DNA of 64,000 nucleotides. Origin: Rhodobacteraceae bacterium Alg231-04 (lineage in GTDB: Bacteria; Pseudomonadota; Alphaproteobacteria; Rhodobacterales; Rhodobacteraceae). A program made the translations under genes and the position numbers. Below the pieces are notes generated by a model. It had not been told where the DNA came from. It worked only from the letters and a program-made list of their open reading frames with translations, and searched no databases. Positions 18,238 through 27,351 of the stretch are shown here, in pieces. Each line of letters opens with the position of its first letter. Within the stretch, counting starts at the first letter, position 1. The stretch covers positions 325,220 to 389,219 of the forward strand of contig FREY01000003.1 in the NCBI GenBank assembly GCA_900143635.1, written 5' to 3'.

Positions 18238-18582
18238 CCCCTTCATTTGGATGAGCAAAACAGGTGGTTCAATCGAAGCATCTTATTTGGTCAGTAAACT
18301 TGGAAATTCCCGCCGTGACCTCGGACGCCCCAAGCTGCCTTTGCGGCAGTATGTTGCCTTGGCGTCTAAAAGCGGCCGCTTGCAATCGCAGCGAACGGCG
18401 TGCCGCGCTGAAGCAAGGCGGCTATGATCCCGACCTAACCGCCAGGAACCAGTCCATGCGTTCTGGGATAGAGGCCTTCCTAGCACAAGATCTTCAAGGC
18501 CTTCCTCTGAACTCGCTGTCTGCAACAGTAGCCAGAGCGTCACTTGCTGCCCTGGCCAATGCCTTCATTCAGGCCCGACCGA
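18238..18582. other. Gap without a recognisable gene
   Basis: There are short open frames on both strands but none with a known domain, ribosome site or family-like composition. No repeat, box or hairpin stands out. It separates the efflux operon from a minus-strand pair and may contain the shared 3' ends. Confidence 0.5.
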
Positions 18583-19050
18583 TCATTTGGCAGCCTGCCA
18601 GTAGTGCTTGATATCCATCGCGCGTTTGATCTGGGTTTCATCGCCCACGACTTTGGCAGCTTCAAGCAAAAGGTCCGGCATCAGATTGAGCCTGGCGACG
18701 GTTCCCTCGACCGTGGCCTCCCAGCTGTCAGGGCCAAAAATAAGTATATCATCAGGCAGGGTATCGTCAGCCCGAAAGGGTGTGCCCAAGCGGTACCAGC
18801 GGGATTTCGTGCGGGCGAGGCCTGTGGCTGGGTCGAGATAGAACAGGGGCGATGTCATGACGTCTCCAGCAAGCCCCCCGGGGTGGCCCGAGACTTGCCC
18901 CCAGAGCCGATGGTTTTTGCCAGCCCGCACCGGGAGCCATTGGTCGATTGTAGGTGCCGGTCCAGGATCGCCGGAGGCGCGCCGGTGCAGGACATCGCTC
19001 AGGATGAAGAAAATGCGCTCGATGTCATTGTAGGTGAGTTGGGTGTCCAT
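18583..19050 (-). CDS. Conserved-looking protein of unknown function
   Basis: The product has 155 residues: an N-terminal helical stretch (NDIERIFFILSDVLHRR), then a mixed region with Trp/Gly/Pro turns (NHRLWGQVSGHPGGLAGD, SRWYRLGTPFRADD), and a helical C-terminus. There is no signal peptide or membrane segment. I do not recognise the family. It lies 190 bp downstream of the FtsH-like AAA protease gene on the same strand and may be co-transcribed with it. Coding potential is supported by continuous frame and sensible composition. Confidence 0.55.
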   Translation of the reverse strand: MDTQLTYNDIERIFFILSDVLHRRASGDPGPAPTIDQWLPVRAGKNHRLWGQVSGHPGGLAGDVMTSPLFYLDPATGLARTKSRWYRLGTPFRADDTLPDDILIFGPDSWEATVEGTVARLNLMPDLLLEAAKVVGDETQIKRAMDIKHYWQAAK

Positions 19051-19237
19051 TGTGTTTCCAGTATTTTGGGCGGCTCAACCCGCTGACGCAGGTTTGAAAT
19101 CGCATTGGGATCAGGGCCTCCTCCGCCTTGCTCGGAGTGCAGGCAGGCCGGGAGACTTCAGAGTGTGAGAGGTTGCTGCTGCGGGCGTCCCTTGCGGTGG
19201 CCCGCCGGAGCACCGCAGTGGCCAGTTCAGTGGCCGG

Positions 19238-20965
19238 TCAGCGCGTAGAGGCCATGGTGCGCAGAGATGACGGCCTGGATTTTCCGGAAAGGCCGCTGCC
19301 AAACAGAATCCGCTCGCTGGCCAGTTCCTCTGCCATCCGAAGCAACAGGTCCTTGTTCACAGTCAGGATCTGAAGTGCGTCCTGCCGGGCCGCTTCCAGC
19401 AGGCCAGCCACGTCTGGCAGAAGACCGTTCAGCGCTTCCTGACGCGCATCGTTCGACCCGGCCGGCGCGAACCAGACAGGGCCGGTGCTGCCCAGGCCGA
19501 AGGCCGCAATCTGATCGGCGGCGGATTGTGTCGCCAAAGTGAGATCGCTGTCGGCCCCTCCGCCGGAACCGCTGGAGAAAGAGCCGAACATCAGCTGTTC
19601 AGCCGCCTGACCTGCAAGGTTCAGGCAGCGCATGCGGTGCATCTGCTCTGCTGTTTCCAGGGCTGGCAGTTCGCGAAAGCGGCAGATGCCACCGCGGGCG
19701 TCGACCCGCAGGAAGTCAGCCTTGGCAGCCCTCAGGGCGGTTGCCACGATTGCGTGTCCGCATTCATGCACCGCAAGCCGCAGCCAATCGTCAGCGGAAT
19801 ATCCCGGGTCCTCTCCCGCGAGGGCCGTCCGTAGATCAGCGGTACAGATGCCCCTCTGAGACCGGCGCGCTGACATCCGTGCCTTTCGGACTGCGGCTGC
19901 ACAATCCGCGCCGGTCTGACCCAGGGCCGTTGCTGCGCAGGCGGTCAGATTGATGAGTTCCCCATCATCACCCAGATGCTGACCCAGGATGGCTGCCAGG
20001 TCTTCAAGGCCCGGGTGCACGATGCGGATCACGGTGTCAAAACGGCCGCTGCGGTAAATCGCAGGGTCCAGCAGATCGAGCCGGTTGCAGGCACCCAGGA
20101 TGACCACGCCCTCGCGTGCAGCCATGCCGTCCAGCTGTTCCAGCAGGGCAGTGATCGCTTTCACATCGTAGGAGTCATTGTGACCGTTGGCATCGGCGTC
20201 GCGCCGACTGCTGAAGGCGTCGATCTCATCGATGAAGATGATCGCCGGCGCATTGGCGCGGGCCTGCTCAAAGCTCCTGTCCATTGCGGTCAGAAAGCGG
20301 GAGAGTGCCCCCGGCTGCTGCCATTTGCTATAGCTCGCCTCGATCATTCGGATCCCGGCCTCGCCCGCCATCGCCCGAGCCAGTTCTGTCCTGCCGGTGC
20401 CGGGCTCTCCGGCCAGGAGCAGCCCGCGAGGCACAGCTGACCAGTCCAGCAAGCCAGCCTTCCAGTCCCGCAGGGCAGAGACGATCTCAAGCGCGGCCTC
20501 CTTGGCGGCCCCCAGTCCGGCCATCTCTGCCAGCGGCACAACGGAGCGGAGGCCATGCCGGTTTTTGCCGCAGGCCTCCTCAACATAGCGGTGCAGCGCG
20601 GTAGGTAACTGTTGCGGATCACTGGCCCGAAACGCGAGCAGGATCTCCCTGGGGTCAACTTTTTCCAGATCGCGATCTTCGGGCATTGCCTCAGTCAGCC
20701 GCCTCACATCATCAGGAGCCAGTGCTGGGTGCCGGATGGACATCAGAACCGTGAGGATCTCCCGGTCGATTGCGCCAAGGTCAATTTCCTCAGGCTGCAG
20801 ACCCTGCAGCGGCCCCGGGATGGCAGCGTCCGGCTGGACCAGGAAAAGCGCCGGATCCTTCCGGTTCAGAACCCCGGCCTCAGGACAGCCTGCACCAGCC
20901 GCAGGAACCACAGGTGTCGGCTGCGGGTTGTCAGGATTGAAGCCGCCAAAGCAGTGGCGACACAT
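19238..20965 (-). CDS. FtsH-like AAA ATPase / M41 metalloprotease, soluble, with Arg in Walker A
   Basis: The product has 575 residues. Residues 1-140 are a non-FtsH N-terminal part starting MCRHC, with no membrane segment. The AAA domain spans about 140-385: Walker A GEPGTGRT at 186-193, where the usual Lys is Arg192 (codon AGG); Walker B AIIFIDEID at 241-249; and an RSGRFD second-region motif at 305-310. The peptidase domain follows with HECGH at 400-404 (M41 zinc motif) and a likely third ligand Asp474 in ADSDLT. The protease site looks intact, while ATP binding or hydrolysis may be altered. It should act in the cytoplasm rather than at the membrane. Confidence 0.85.
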   Translation of the reverse strand: MCRHCFGGFNPDNPQPTPVVPAAGAGCPEAGVLNRKDPALFLVQPDAAIPGPLQGLQPEEIDLGAIDREILTVLMSIRHPALAPDDVRRLTEAMPEDRDLEKVDPREILLAFRASDPQQLPTALHRYVEEACGKNRHGLRSVVPLAEMAGLGAAKEAALEIVSALRDWKAGLLDWSAVPRGLLLAGEPGTGRTELARAMAGEAGIRMIEASYSKWQQPGALSRFLTAMDRSFEQARANAPAIIFIDEIDAFSSRRDADANGHNDSYDVKAITALLEQLDGMAAREGVVILGACNRLDLLDPAIYRSGRFDTVIRIVHPGLEDLAAILGQHLGDDGELINLTACAATALGQTGADCAAAVRKARMSARRSQRGICTADLRTALAGEDPGYSADDWLRLAVHECGHAIVATALRAAKADFLRVDARGGICRFRELPALETAEQMHRMRCLNLAGQAAEQLMFGSFSSGSGGGADSDLTLATQSAADQIAAFGLGSTGPVWFAPAGSNDARQEALNGLLPDVAGLLEAARQDALQILTVNKDLLLRMAEELASERILFGSGLSGKSRPSSLRTMASTR

Positions 20966-21441
20966 GCAGAAGATGTTGGCCCCGGACAGGCAATTTTTCG
21001 AATGATCGCGCCGCCGAAATAGGCTCGCCTCAGTGAGTTTCGATAAGCTTTGGTTCAGTGCAACGGGCAGGGAGCGGACCTTCTTTGCAGGGGCGAGACC
21101 TCGAAGTACAATCTGAGGCAGCTGACATTCCGAAGTTCATTTAGGCCTGTTCAGTTCTGCGTCGCCGCGTGGCAGCTCCGACGACGGACAGGTCAGGTCA
21201 ACCATTGCCTCGATGCTGTTGTGAGACAGGTGTCCCACTTGCTCGATTTGAGACTTGGTTCCGTCTGCTGCGATGAGCATCCAAATTCTCCATTCCACTG
21301 AGCTTTATCTGCGGAATGCCGAGGAAGCCTTCGGGTTGGCCAAGGGGGGCACGAAGTCGACAGAATTGCTCATTGATACGCGTCAATGCAATTCTCTTTT
21401 GAGATGGATAGTTACTCTGTGGAACTTAAGAGGAGGATATC
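20966..21441. other. Intergenic region with the P-type ATPase promoter
   Basis: The gap lies between the divergent AAA protease and P-type ATPase genes. It holds one perfect FNR-type box (21373-21386) and a strong AAGAGGAGG ribosome site (21428-21436). I see no gene in the remaining 400 bases and no box close to the AAA protease start. Confidence 0.6.
21373..21386. promoter_or_regulatory. FNR/FixK-type box for the P-type ATPase
   Basis: TTGATACGCGTCAA is a near-perfect dyad of the FNR/FixK consensus. Its centre (21379.5) lies about 41 bp before 21421, and the ribosome site starts at 21428, so class II activation of the ATPase gene fits well. Confidence 0.75.
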
Positions 21442-24114
21442 ATCGTCCCCGGAACCGCTCATCCGCATGCACAAACCGCCGAGGAATGCCTCATAACTCT
21501 TGGGGCTGAAGCCACCGGCCTGACCACTGAAGATGCGTGTAGACGATTGACCCAATTCGGCGCAAATCACCTGCCCGAAGCGCCCGGGCGTCCGGCCTTG
21601 CTGCGTTTTTTGGCGCATTTTCATAATGTTCTTATGTATGTGCTCCTGGGCGCCGCAGCGGTAACCGCAGCGCTGGGGCATATGATCGATACCTGGGTGA
21701 TCCTGGCCGTCGTATTGGTCAATGCCGTTATGGGGTTTGTTCAGGAAGGCCGAGCCGAAGACGCGATGGCGGCGATCCGGCAAATGCTTGCTCCGCGCGC
21801 ATCGGTATTGCGGGACCGCAGACAGATCAGCATCGATGCGGTCGATCTTGTTCCCGGTGATATCGTGCTGCTGAAACCGGGGGACCGTGTCGCGGCCGAT
21901 CTGCGCCTGCTGCAGGCAAACGGCCTGCATGTGCAGGAGGCAATCCTCACCGGCGAGTCCGTGCCCGTGGAAAAGACCGTTGCACCGGTTGATCCGAATG
22001 CCCACCTCGGCGACCGGACGCCGATGGCGTTCAGCGGCACATTGGTGACCGCAGGCACCGGCCGCGGGGTTGTTGTCGCAACCGGGACCGCTTCAGAGAT
22101 TGGCCGGATCAGCGGAATGCTGGGTCATGTCCAGGAGCTGAAAACCCCGCTGGTGACACAGATGAACAAGTTTGCCCGCTGGCTGACGGCGCTCATCTTG
22201 CTGATCTCAGGTGCGCTCATGTCTTTCGGCTACTATGTGCGCCATTTCGATTTTGAAGCGATCTTCATGGCTGTTGTCAGCTTTTCGGTTGCTGCAATCC
22301 CGGAAGCCCTACCGGCCGTCATGACAATCACCCTTGCAGTTGGCGTGCAGGCCATGGCGAAGCGCAACGGGATCGTGCGCCGCCTGCCGGCGATCGAGAC
22401 GATTGGCGCCGTGTCGGTGATCTGCACGGATAAGACCGGCACGCTGACCCGCAATGAAATGATGGTGGCCTCCGCAGTGACCAGCAGCGGACGTTTCACC
22501 GTGACCGGCAACGGGTATGCACCGGAAGGCCGCATTCTGGCGAGCGACGGATCTGACGCGGCTGCCACCCTGTCCGGCCTCGCCCGGGCAGCTCTGCTGT
22601 GCAATGACTCCGGTCTGCGCAAGTCCAATGGCGGCTGGTGCATAGAGGGCGATCCGATGGAAGGCGCGCTATTGGCGTTTGCGGCCAAGGCGGGGATCAC
22701 CGCGCAAGGATGGTCCCGCAGGGCGGAGATCCCGTTTGATGCAAAACACCGCTACATGGCCGTGCAGGCCGAAGATGCGAAGGGCGGCTTGCATGTGCTG
22801 GTAAAGGGAGCGCCTGAACGTGTGCTGGACATGTGCATCGACCAGTCAGGAGGTTCCGGGCGCGAGGTGCTGGACACCGGGTACTGGAACGCTGAGGCGG
22901 ACAGGATTGCCGCTCTGGGCCAGCGGGTGATTGCCTTTGCCTGTTTATCCGATGTCCCGCCGGACCCATTGGCTACACTGGCCGAGGGGCGCCTCGGCCT
23001 CATCGGCCTCGTGGGTCTGATAGACCCGCCGAGGCCGGAAACGGCAGCAGCCGTCGAGGAATGCCACCGCGCCGGGATCGATGTGAAAATGATCACCGGC
23101 GATCACCCCGGAACGGCCAGCGCGATTGGCAGGCAAATCGGGATTATGAAACCGGGGAACATTCTGACCGGCGCGGACATCGACCGCATGGATGATAGTA
23201 TTCTTGCGGTCCGGGCCAGCGGCACGAATATCTTCGCTCGGACGTCACCCGAACATAAACTGCGTCTGGTATCAGCCCTGCAAGCCCATGGTCTTGTTGT
23301 TGCTATGACTGGCGACGGTGTCAACGACGCGCCGGCGTTAAAACGCGCAAATGTCGGCGTTGCCATGGGGGTCACCGGTTCCGAGGCCGCCAAGGAAGCT
23401 GCCGAACTGGTACTTGCCGACGATAATTTCGCGTCCATTTCGGCGGCGGTGCTCCAGGGGCGGACAGTTTGGGACAATATCCGCAAAGTTGTCAGCTGGG
23501 TTCTGCCGACCAGTGCCGGCGAAGCAGGAACAATTGGTGCAGCGCTCTTGCTCGGTCTGGCGCTACCGGTTTCTCCGGTGCAAATACTCTGGGTGAACAT
23601 GATTACCGCCGTCACGCTTGGCCTTGCGCTTGCCTATGAAGACCCTGAACCACGAACGATGCTGCGCCCGCCGCGGCAACAGAGTGAAGGGCTGCTGACC
23701 GGCGGGCTGGTCTGGCATGTTGTCTTTGTCACAGCGCTCTTCCTGGCGACCGTCTTCGGGCTTTTTGCCTACGCGCTGGGAAAGGGCTATCCGCTGCAGC
23801 TTGCGCAAACCATGTCGATGAACATGCTGGTTGTTCTTGAGATCGTTCATTTGTTTTTTATTCGCAATATCTTTGGAACGTCGCTCAATTGGACGGCCTT
23901 CAAGGGAACAAAGCCGGTCTGGGCCAGCGTTATCGTCATCACCATTGCTCAGTTCTGCGTCACTTACCTTCCTGTTGCACAGCCAGTTCTGGGAACCCGC
24001 CCGGTGCCGCTGCAGGACGGAGTGCTGATTATCGCCATTGGCGCTGTATTTTTTGCGGTTATCGAGACCGAGAAGCAATTGCGCCTGCTTCTGAGCGACA
24101 ACAGCAGCACCTGA
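21442..24114 (+). CDS. Type II cation-transporting P-type ATPase; no standard start codon
   Basis: About 890 residues. Motifs seen: TGES (actuator), PEALPAV in M4, phosphorylation site DKTGTLT, KGAPERVLDMC (nucleotide binding), TGDGVNDAPALK (hinge) and WVNMITA in M6, where Ca2+ pumps have Asp in place of the final Ala. It is a PacL/PMA-like member with uncertain ion. The first usual start is TTG at 21547, but that removes the conserved N-terminal GLTTEDACRRLTQFG segment. The frame is open back to a stop at 21427, and the only codons near the AAGAGGAGG site are ATC at 21439/21442. I therefore place the start at 21442, a rare ATC or a mutated ATG. FNR-type box upstream. Confidence 0.85.
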   Translation: MVPGTAHPHAQTAEECLITLGAEATGLTTEDACRRLTQFGANHLPEAPGRPALLRFLAHFHNVLMYVLLGAAAVTAALGHMIDTWVILAVVLVNAVMGFVQEGRAEDAMAAIRQMLAPRASVLRDRRQISIDAVDLVPGDIVLLKPGDRVAADLRLLQANGLHVQEAILTGESVPVEKTVAPVDPNAHLGDRTPMAFSGTLVTAGTGRGVVVATGTASEIGRISGMLGHVQELKTPLVTQMNKFARWLTALILLISGALMSFGYYVRHFDFEAIFMAVVSFSVAAIPEALPAVMTITLAVGVQAMAKRNGIVRRLPAIETIGAVSVICTDKTGTLTRNEMMVASAVTSSGRFTVTGNGYAPEGRILASDGSDAAATLSGLARAALLCNDSGLRKSNGGWCIEGDPMEGALLAFAAKAGITAQGWSRRAEIPFDAKHRYMAVQAEDAKGGLHVLVKGAPERVLDMCIDQSGGSGREVLDTGYWNAEADRIAALGQRVIAFACLSDVPPDPLATLAEGRLGLIGLVGLIDPPRPETAAAVEECHRAGIDVKMITGDHPGTASAIGRQIGIMKPGNILTGADIDRMDDSILAVRASGTNIFARTSPEHKLRLVSALQAHGLVVAMTGDGVNDAPALKRANVGVAMGVTGSEAAKEAAELVLADDNFASISAAVLQGRTVWDNIRKVVSWVLPTSAGEAGTIGAALLLGLALPVSPVQILWVNMITAVTLGLALAYEDPEPRTMLRPPRQQSEGLLTGGLVWHVVFVTALFLATVFGLFAYALGKGYPLQLAQTMSMNMLVVLEIVHLFFIRNIFGTSLNWTAFKGTKPVWASVIVITIAQFCVTYLPVAQPVLGTRPVPLQDGVLIIAIGAVFFAVIETEKQLRLLLSDNSST

Positions 24115-24141
24115 CCAGCCAGCGTCCGGCACCACGCCATT

Positions 24142-24870
24142 TCACTCCAATGCTTCGCGGGCCGCGGGGTTCGTCACAACAACCGGGCATCTGGCGTGAT
24201 CCAGCAGTTCCTGCAACTGCCGAAACGAGCCCAAGTGGCCGCTGGAAAATTCGGAAACGACGGCCGCAGCGTTCTGCCGGGCAATATGCGCAAGAAGCGC
24301 TTCGCGTGATGCAAAGGCCCGGCAACCTGCCGACGCGCCGACGGCTCCGTGCTCGAGAGCGACAGCAGACAGGCCGGTTCCCAGGGCGCTTGCCAGCGCT
24401 GCGGCCAAGGCCTCAGTCTGATGGCTTGCTCCGGATGGCGGGATCATCAGGATGACACTTCCACGGCAGCGGTATCGGGCACTGTATCCCAGAAGAAGAA
24501 CATCCCAGCTCCCGGCCGCCTCATAGGCGATCCGGGTCAGGTCACCGTGCCGAGTTTCGAATTTCCAAACCGCAGACAGTGCCTCTGCGACGTTGAGAAG
24601 CCTTTCGCGGAAGGCGCGGGACTCGCTGCGGATCAAACTGCGCAGCTGCTGTTCCGTCGGAGCCGGGACCATGGCGCCGCCGGGTGTGACGACCCGCTGA
24701 CCGGGCATTCCCGCCCGCACGGCAAGCGTGTCGCCAGTGACCAGAAGCCCGCCAAGATCAAGTTCGCCGCCGCAGCCAAGCAATCGCGCAAGGCGCAGCG
24801 CGCTGTCGGCGTCAGCAAAGCTTGCGGCGCTGACCAGGATGCGCCTGCGGGTTTGACCGGTCCGGGTCAT
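24142..24870 (-). CDS. Divergent universal-stress-like protein
   Basis: The product has 242 residues. The N-terminal RRRILVSAASFADADSALRLARLLG stretch and the two-part layout resemble universal stress proteins, but the nucleotide-binding GxxG-x9-GS loop is not clear in either half. A DVLLLGYSARYR stretch stands where USPs have D-x-I/V-x-x-G. Its ATG overlaps the stop of the LonB-type protease gene by four bases, so it is the last gene of a groEL-lon-usp unit. Family call is tentative. Confidence 0.55.
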   Translation of the reverse strand: MTRTGQTRRRILVSAASFADADSALRLARLLGCGGELDLGGLLVTGDTLAVRAGMPGQRVVTPGGAMVPAPTEQQLRSLIRSESRAFRERLLNVAEALSAVWKFETRHGDLTRIAYEAAGSWDVLLLGYSARYRCRGSVILMIPPSGASHQTEALAAALASALGTGLSAVALEHGAVGASAGCRAFASREALLAHIARQNAAAVVSEFSSGHLGSFRQLQELLDHARCPVVVTNPAAREALE

Positions 24871-27326
24871 GCGGGCGCTCCCTTGCTGCCATTGGGGTCC
24901 CGCGCTGCGAATTGCTGCCGGTCATGTGCATAGTGGCGCAGCCGGGCTTCTATCCGGGCGTTCACCGTTCCTTCCGGGAAGGACCCGCTACGGTTCCGCT
25001 TGCCGGCACTCGTCCCTGTCAGGATTTCGATGCCTGCATCTATTGTTGAAACCGGGATCACCCGAAACTTGCCGTCGCGCACCGCCGCGACAACGTCCTG
25101 ACGCAGCATCAGGTGATCCGCATTGGATTCTGGAATCAGCACGCCCTGATGCCCGGTGAGCCGCCGGGCTTTGCACAGGTCGAAAAAACCTTCGATCTTT
25201 TCGTTCACACCGCCGATCGCCTGAATCTGCCCGGCCTGATTGACCGAACCGGTGACCGCCAGCCCCTGGCGAATGGGGACGCCGGACAGGGCGGACATCA
25301 GCGCGTAGAGTTCGGCGGAAGATGCGCTGTCGCCGTCTATGCCGCCATAGCTTTGCTCGAACACGATGCTGGCGTGCAGCGACATCGGTACGTCCAGCGC
25401 GTAGGTGGCGGCCAGGAACGAGGAGAGGATCAGAATACCTTTGGAATGCAGCGGCCCGCCCAGCTCAACTTCGCGTTCGATGTCCACCAGTTTCCCCGCC
25501 CCCATGCGCACCCGCGCGGTGATCCGCGACGGGCGGCCGAACCGGGCCGTGCCGAAGCCGGTCACCGACAGCCCGTTAATTTGCCCGACCGCAGTGCCGG
25601 AAGTGTCGATCAGAATGGTCTTGCAGATCACGGCCTCCTGCATCAGTTCCCTGATGCGGGCCGCCCGGTGTTCGGCTGCCCGGACCGCCTTTTCGATATC
25701 CTTCGCATCGATCCGCGACCGGCGAGCCTGAGCCGCGTAGTGATCTGCCTCGCGGGTAAAATCGTCGAGACTGCCCAAATGCAGAGAGAGTTTCCTGGTA
25801 TCATCCGCAAGGCGCGAGGCCTCGTCCAGAAGCCGGGCCACGCCACCGGCGGTCAAGGGCCGCAAACCGTGGCTTTGGGCATAGCCGGCAATCAGTCGGG
25901 CAAACAGCTGAAGGTTCCGCTTGTTGCGCGTCATCTGATCGTCAAAATCGGCCTGAACCTTGAACAGCAACCGGAACTCTGGGTCCAGCATGGCCAGAAG
26001 CGCATAAAGCCTGCGGTCGCCGATCAGCACAACCCGCAGGTTCAGAGGGATGGGATCAGGTTCCAGTGAAACAGTTGAAGACAGGCTCAGCCGTTCGGCC
26101 ATAGATGTAATGGTGACGGCGCGCTTTTGAAGGCAGCGCTTCAGTGCCTCCCAGGCAAAGGGTTCTGTCAGGATGTGGCGCGCGTCGAGCACAATGTATC
26201 CACCGTTCGCAATATGCAGCGCACCGGGTTTGATTAACGTGAAATTGGTCACCAGCGTCCCCATTTGCGAGACATGCTCGATCCGGCCGGTGAGATGAGC
26301 CAGACTGGGGACGTCCTCGCTGATGACCGGCGCGCCGCTGCCGGGCCCGTTTGCGTGCGTCACCATGACATTGACAGCGTAACGGTCGAATTGCGGTTCC
26401 CTGTGGTATTTGATGATCTCCTCCGGGAAGGGGCCGTCATCCTCTGGCGCAGCGTCCAGAAACAGCTCCGCATTGGTGATGATATCTGCGCGCACGTCTT
26501 CCAGATAGTCCCGTAGCTCGGCCACGTCCGGCAGGATTTTTGCCGCGTCGCTGACTCGAGACGAAACAGCGCGTTCGGCCATGGCGGCATGCAGCTGCCC
26601 CAGCCTTTCACGGTGTTCCCGATCCAGCACAGGTGCCATTTTCAGAACCTCTGCCAGATCGTTTTCAAGCCGCTCGATCTTTTGCCGGATCTCCTCCCGG
26701 GTTTCTTTCTCGAGGGTCTCATAAACATCCGGTTTGACGACCTCGCCATCTATGATCGCGGCAAGCATATAGCCCATTGGCGTGCGCAGAACGGCGATAT
26801 TTTCTGCCTTGGCCTGGTCGGCGAAATCCGCCATCGCCGTCTCGTGCCGATCGCCGTATTCCTGTTCCAGAGATCGCTTCTGGGTCTGGTATTCCTCGCT
26901 TTCAAACAGCGCTGGTATCTCGACGGCAAGATCATCCACCAGCTGCTGCATTGCGCGCCGGAAACCCGGAGCACTGGCAGGCGGCAATTTCAGGGCTTTG
27001 GGCCGGTGCGGCGCTTCAAAATTATTGACGTAAACCCAGTCGCTGGGCACCGGGTGCTTCCTGCTTTCCGTCGCCAGAATTTTCTCAACAGTCCGGTGCC
27101 GTCCGGACCCCTCGCGGCCGGTGACATAGACGTTGAAATCATGGCAGCTGATCTGCGCCGACAGGTGGATCGCGTCCATTGCCCGCTTTTGACCAAAGAG
27201 AGTGTCCAGCGGCTCAATTTCATCCGTCGAAGCGAAACCGAAGACACCGGGGTCGCAGACGTGGCGCAGGGCGCCAGCCGGGAGGCCCGCTGGGAGCGGC
27301 TGTTCTTTCGGGTCAGGTTTGGACAT
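24867..27326 (-). CDS. LonB-type ATP-dependent serine protease (S16, AAA_32 family)
   Basis: The product has 819 residues. The N-terminal ATPase part has a variant P-loop (VTGREGSGRHRT), which in my recollection is common in this Lon-related group; a long helical insertion follows, then the S16 protease domain. The catalytic Ser667 is in DGDSASSAEL and Lys710 in GGVNEKIEGF, the Lon Ser-Lys dyad. The C-terminus GVLIPESNADHLML is family-typical. Unlike LonA there is no N-terminal substrate domain. It lies 25 bp after groEL and overlaps the USP-like gene, so it belongs to a proteostasis operon under the box at 29035. Confidence 0.9.
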   Translation of the reverse strand: MSKPDPKEQPLPAGLPAGALRHVCDPGVFGFASTDEIEPLDTLFGQKRAMDAIHLSAQISCHDFNVYVTGREGSGRHRTVEKILATESRKHPVPSDWVYVNNFEAPHRPKALKLPPASAPGFRRAMQQLVDDLAVEIPALFESEEYQTQKRSLEQEYGDRHETAMADFADQAKAENIAVLRTPMGYMLAAIIDGEVVKPDVYETLEKETREEIRQKIERLENDLAEVLKMAPVLDREHRERLGQLHAAMAERAVSSRVSDAAKILPDVAELRDYLEDVRADIITNAELFLDAAPEDDGPFPEEIIKYHREPQFDRYAVNVMVTHANGPGSGAPVISEDVPSLAHLTGRIEHVSQMGTLVTNFTLIKPGALHIANGGYIVLDARHILTEPFAWEALKRCLQKRAVTITSMAERLSLSSTVSLEPDPIPLNLRVVLIGDRRLYALLAMLDPEFRLLFKVQADFDDQMTRNKRNLQLFARLIAGYAQSHGLRPLTAGGVARLLDEASRLADDTRKLSLHLGSLDDFTREADHYAAQARRSRIDAKDIEKAVRAAEHRAARIRELMQEAVICKTILIDTSGTAVGQINGLSVTGFGTARFGRPSRITARVRMGAGKLVDIEREVELGGPLHSKGILILSSFLAATYALDVPMSLHASIVFEQSYGGIDGDSASSAELYALMSALSGVPIRQGLAVTGSVNQAGQIQAIGGVNEKIEGFFDLCKARRLTGHQGVLIPESNADHLMLRQDVVAAVRDGKFRVIPVSTIDAGIEILTGTSAGKRNRSGSFPEGTVNARIEARLRHYAHDRQQFAARDPNGSKGAPA

Positions 27327-27351
27327 GGGTCTGTCCTCTCTGCAGACGGGG

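Noticed and set aside
18264-18611. 115-codon plus-strand frame
   Set aside because: No domain, no ribosome site, and it overlaps the end of a better supported minus-strand gene.
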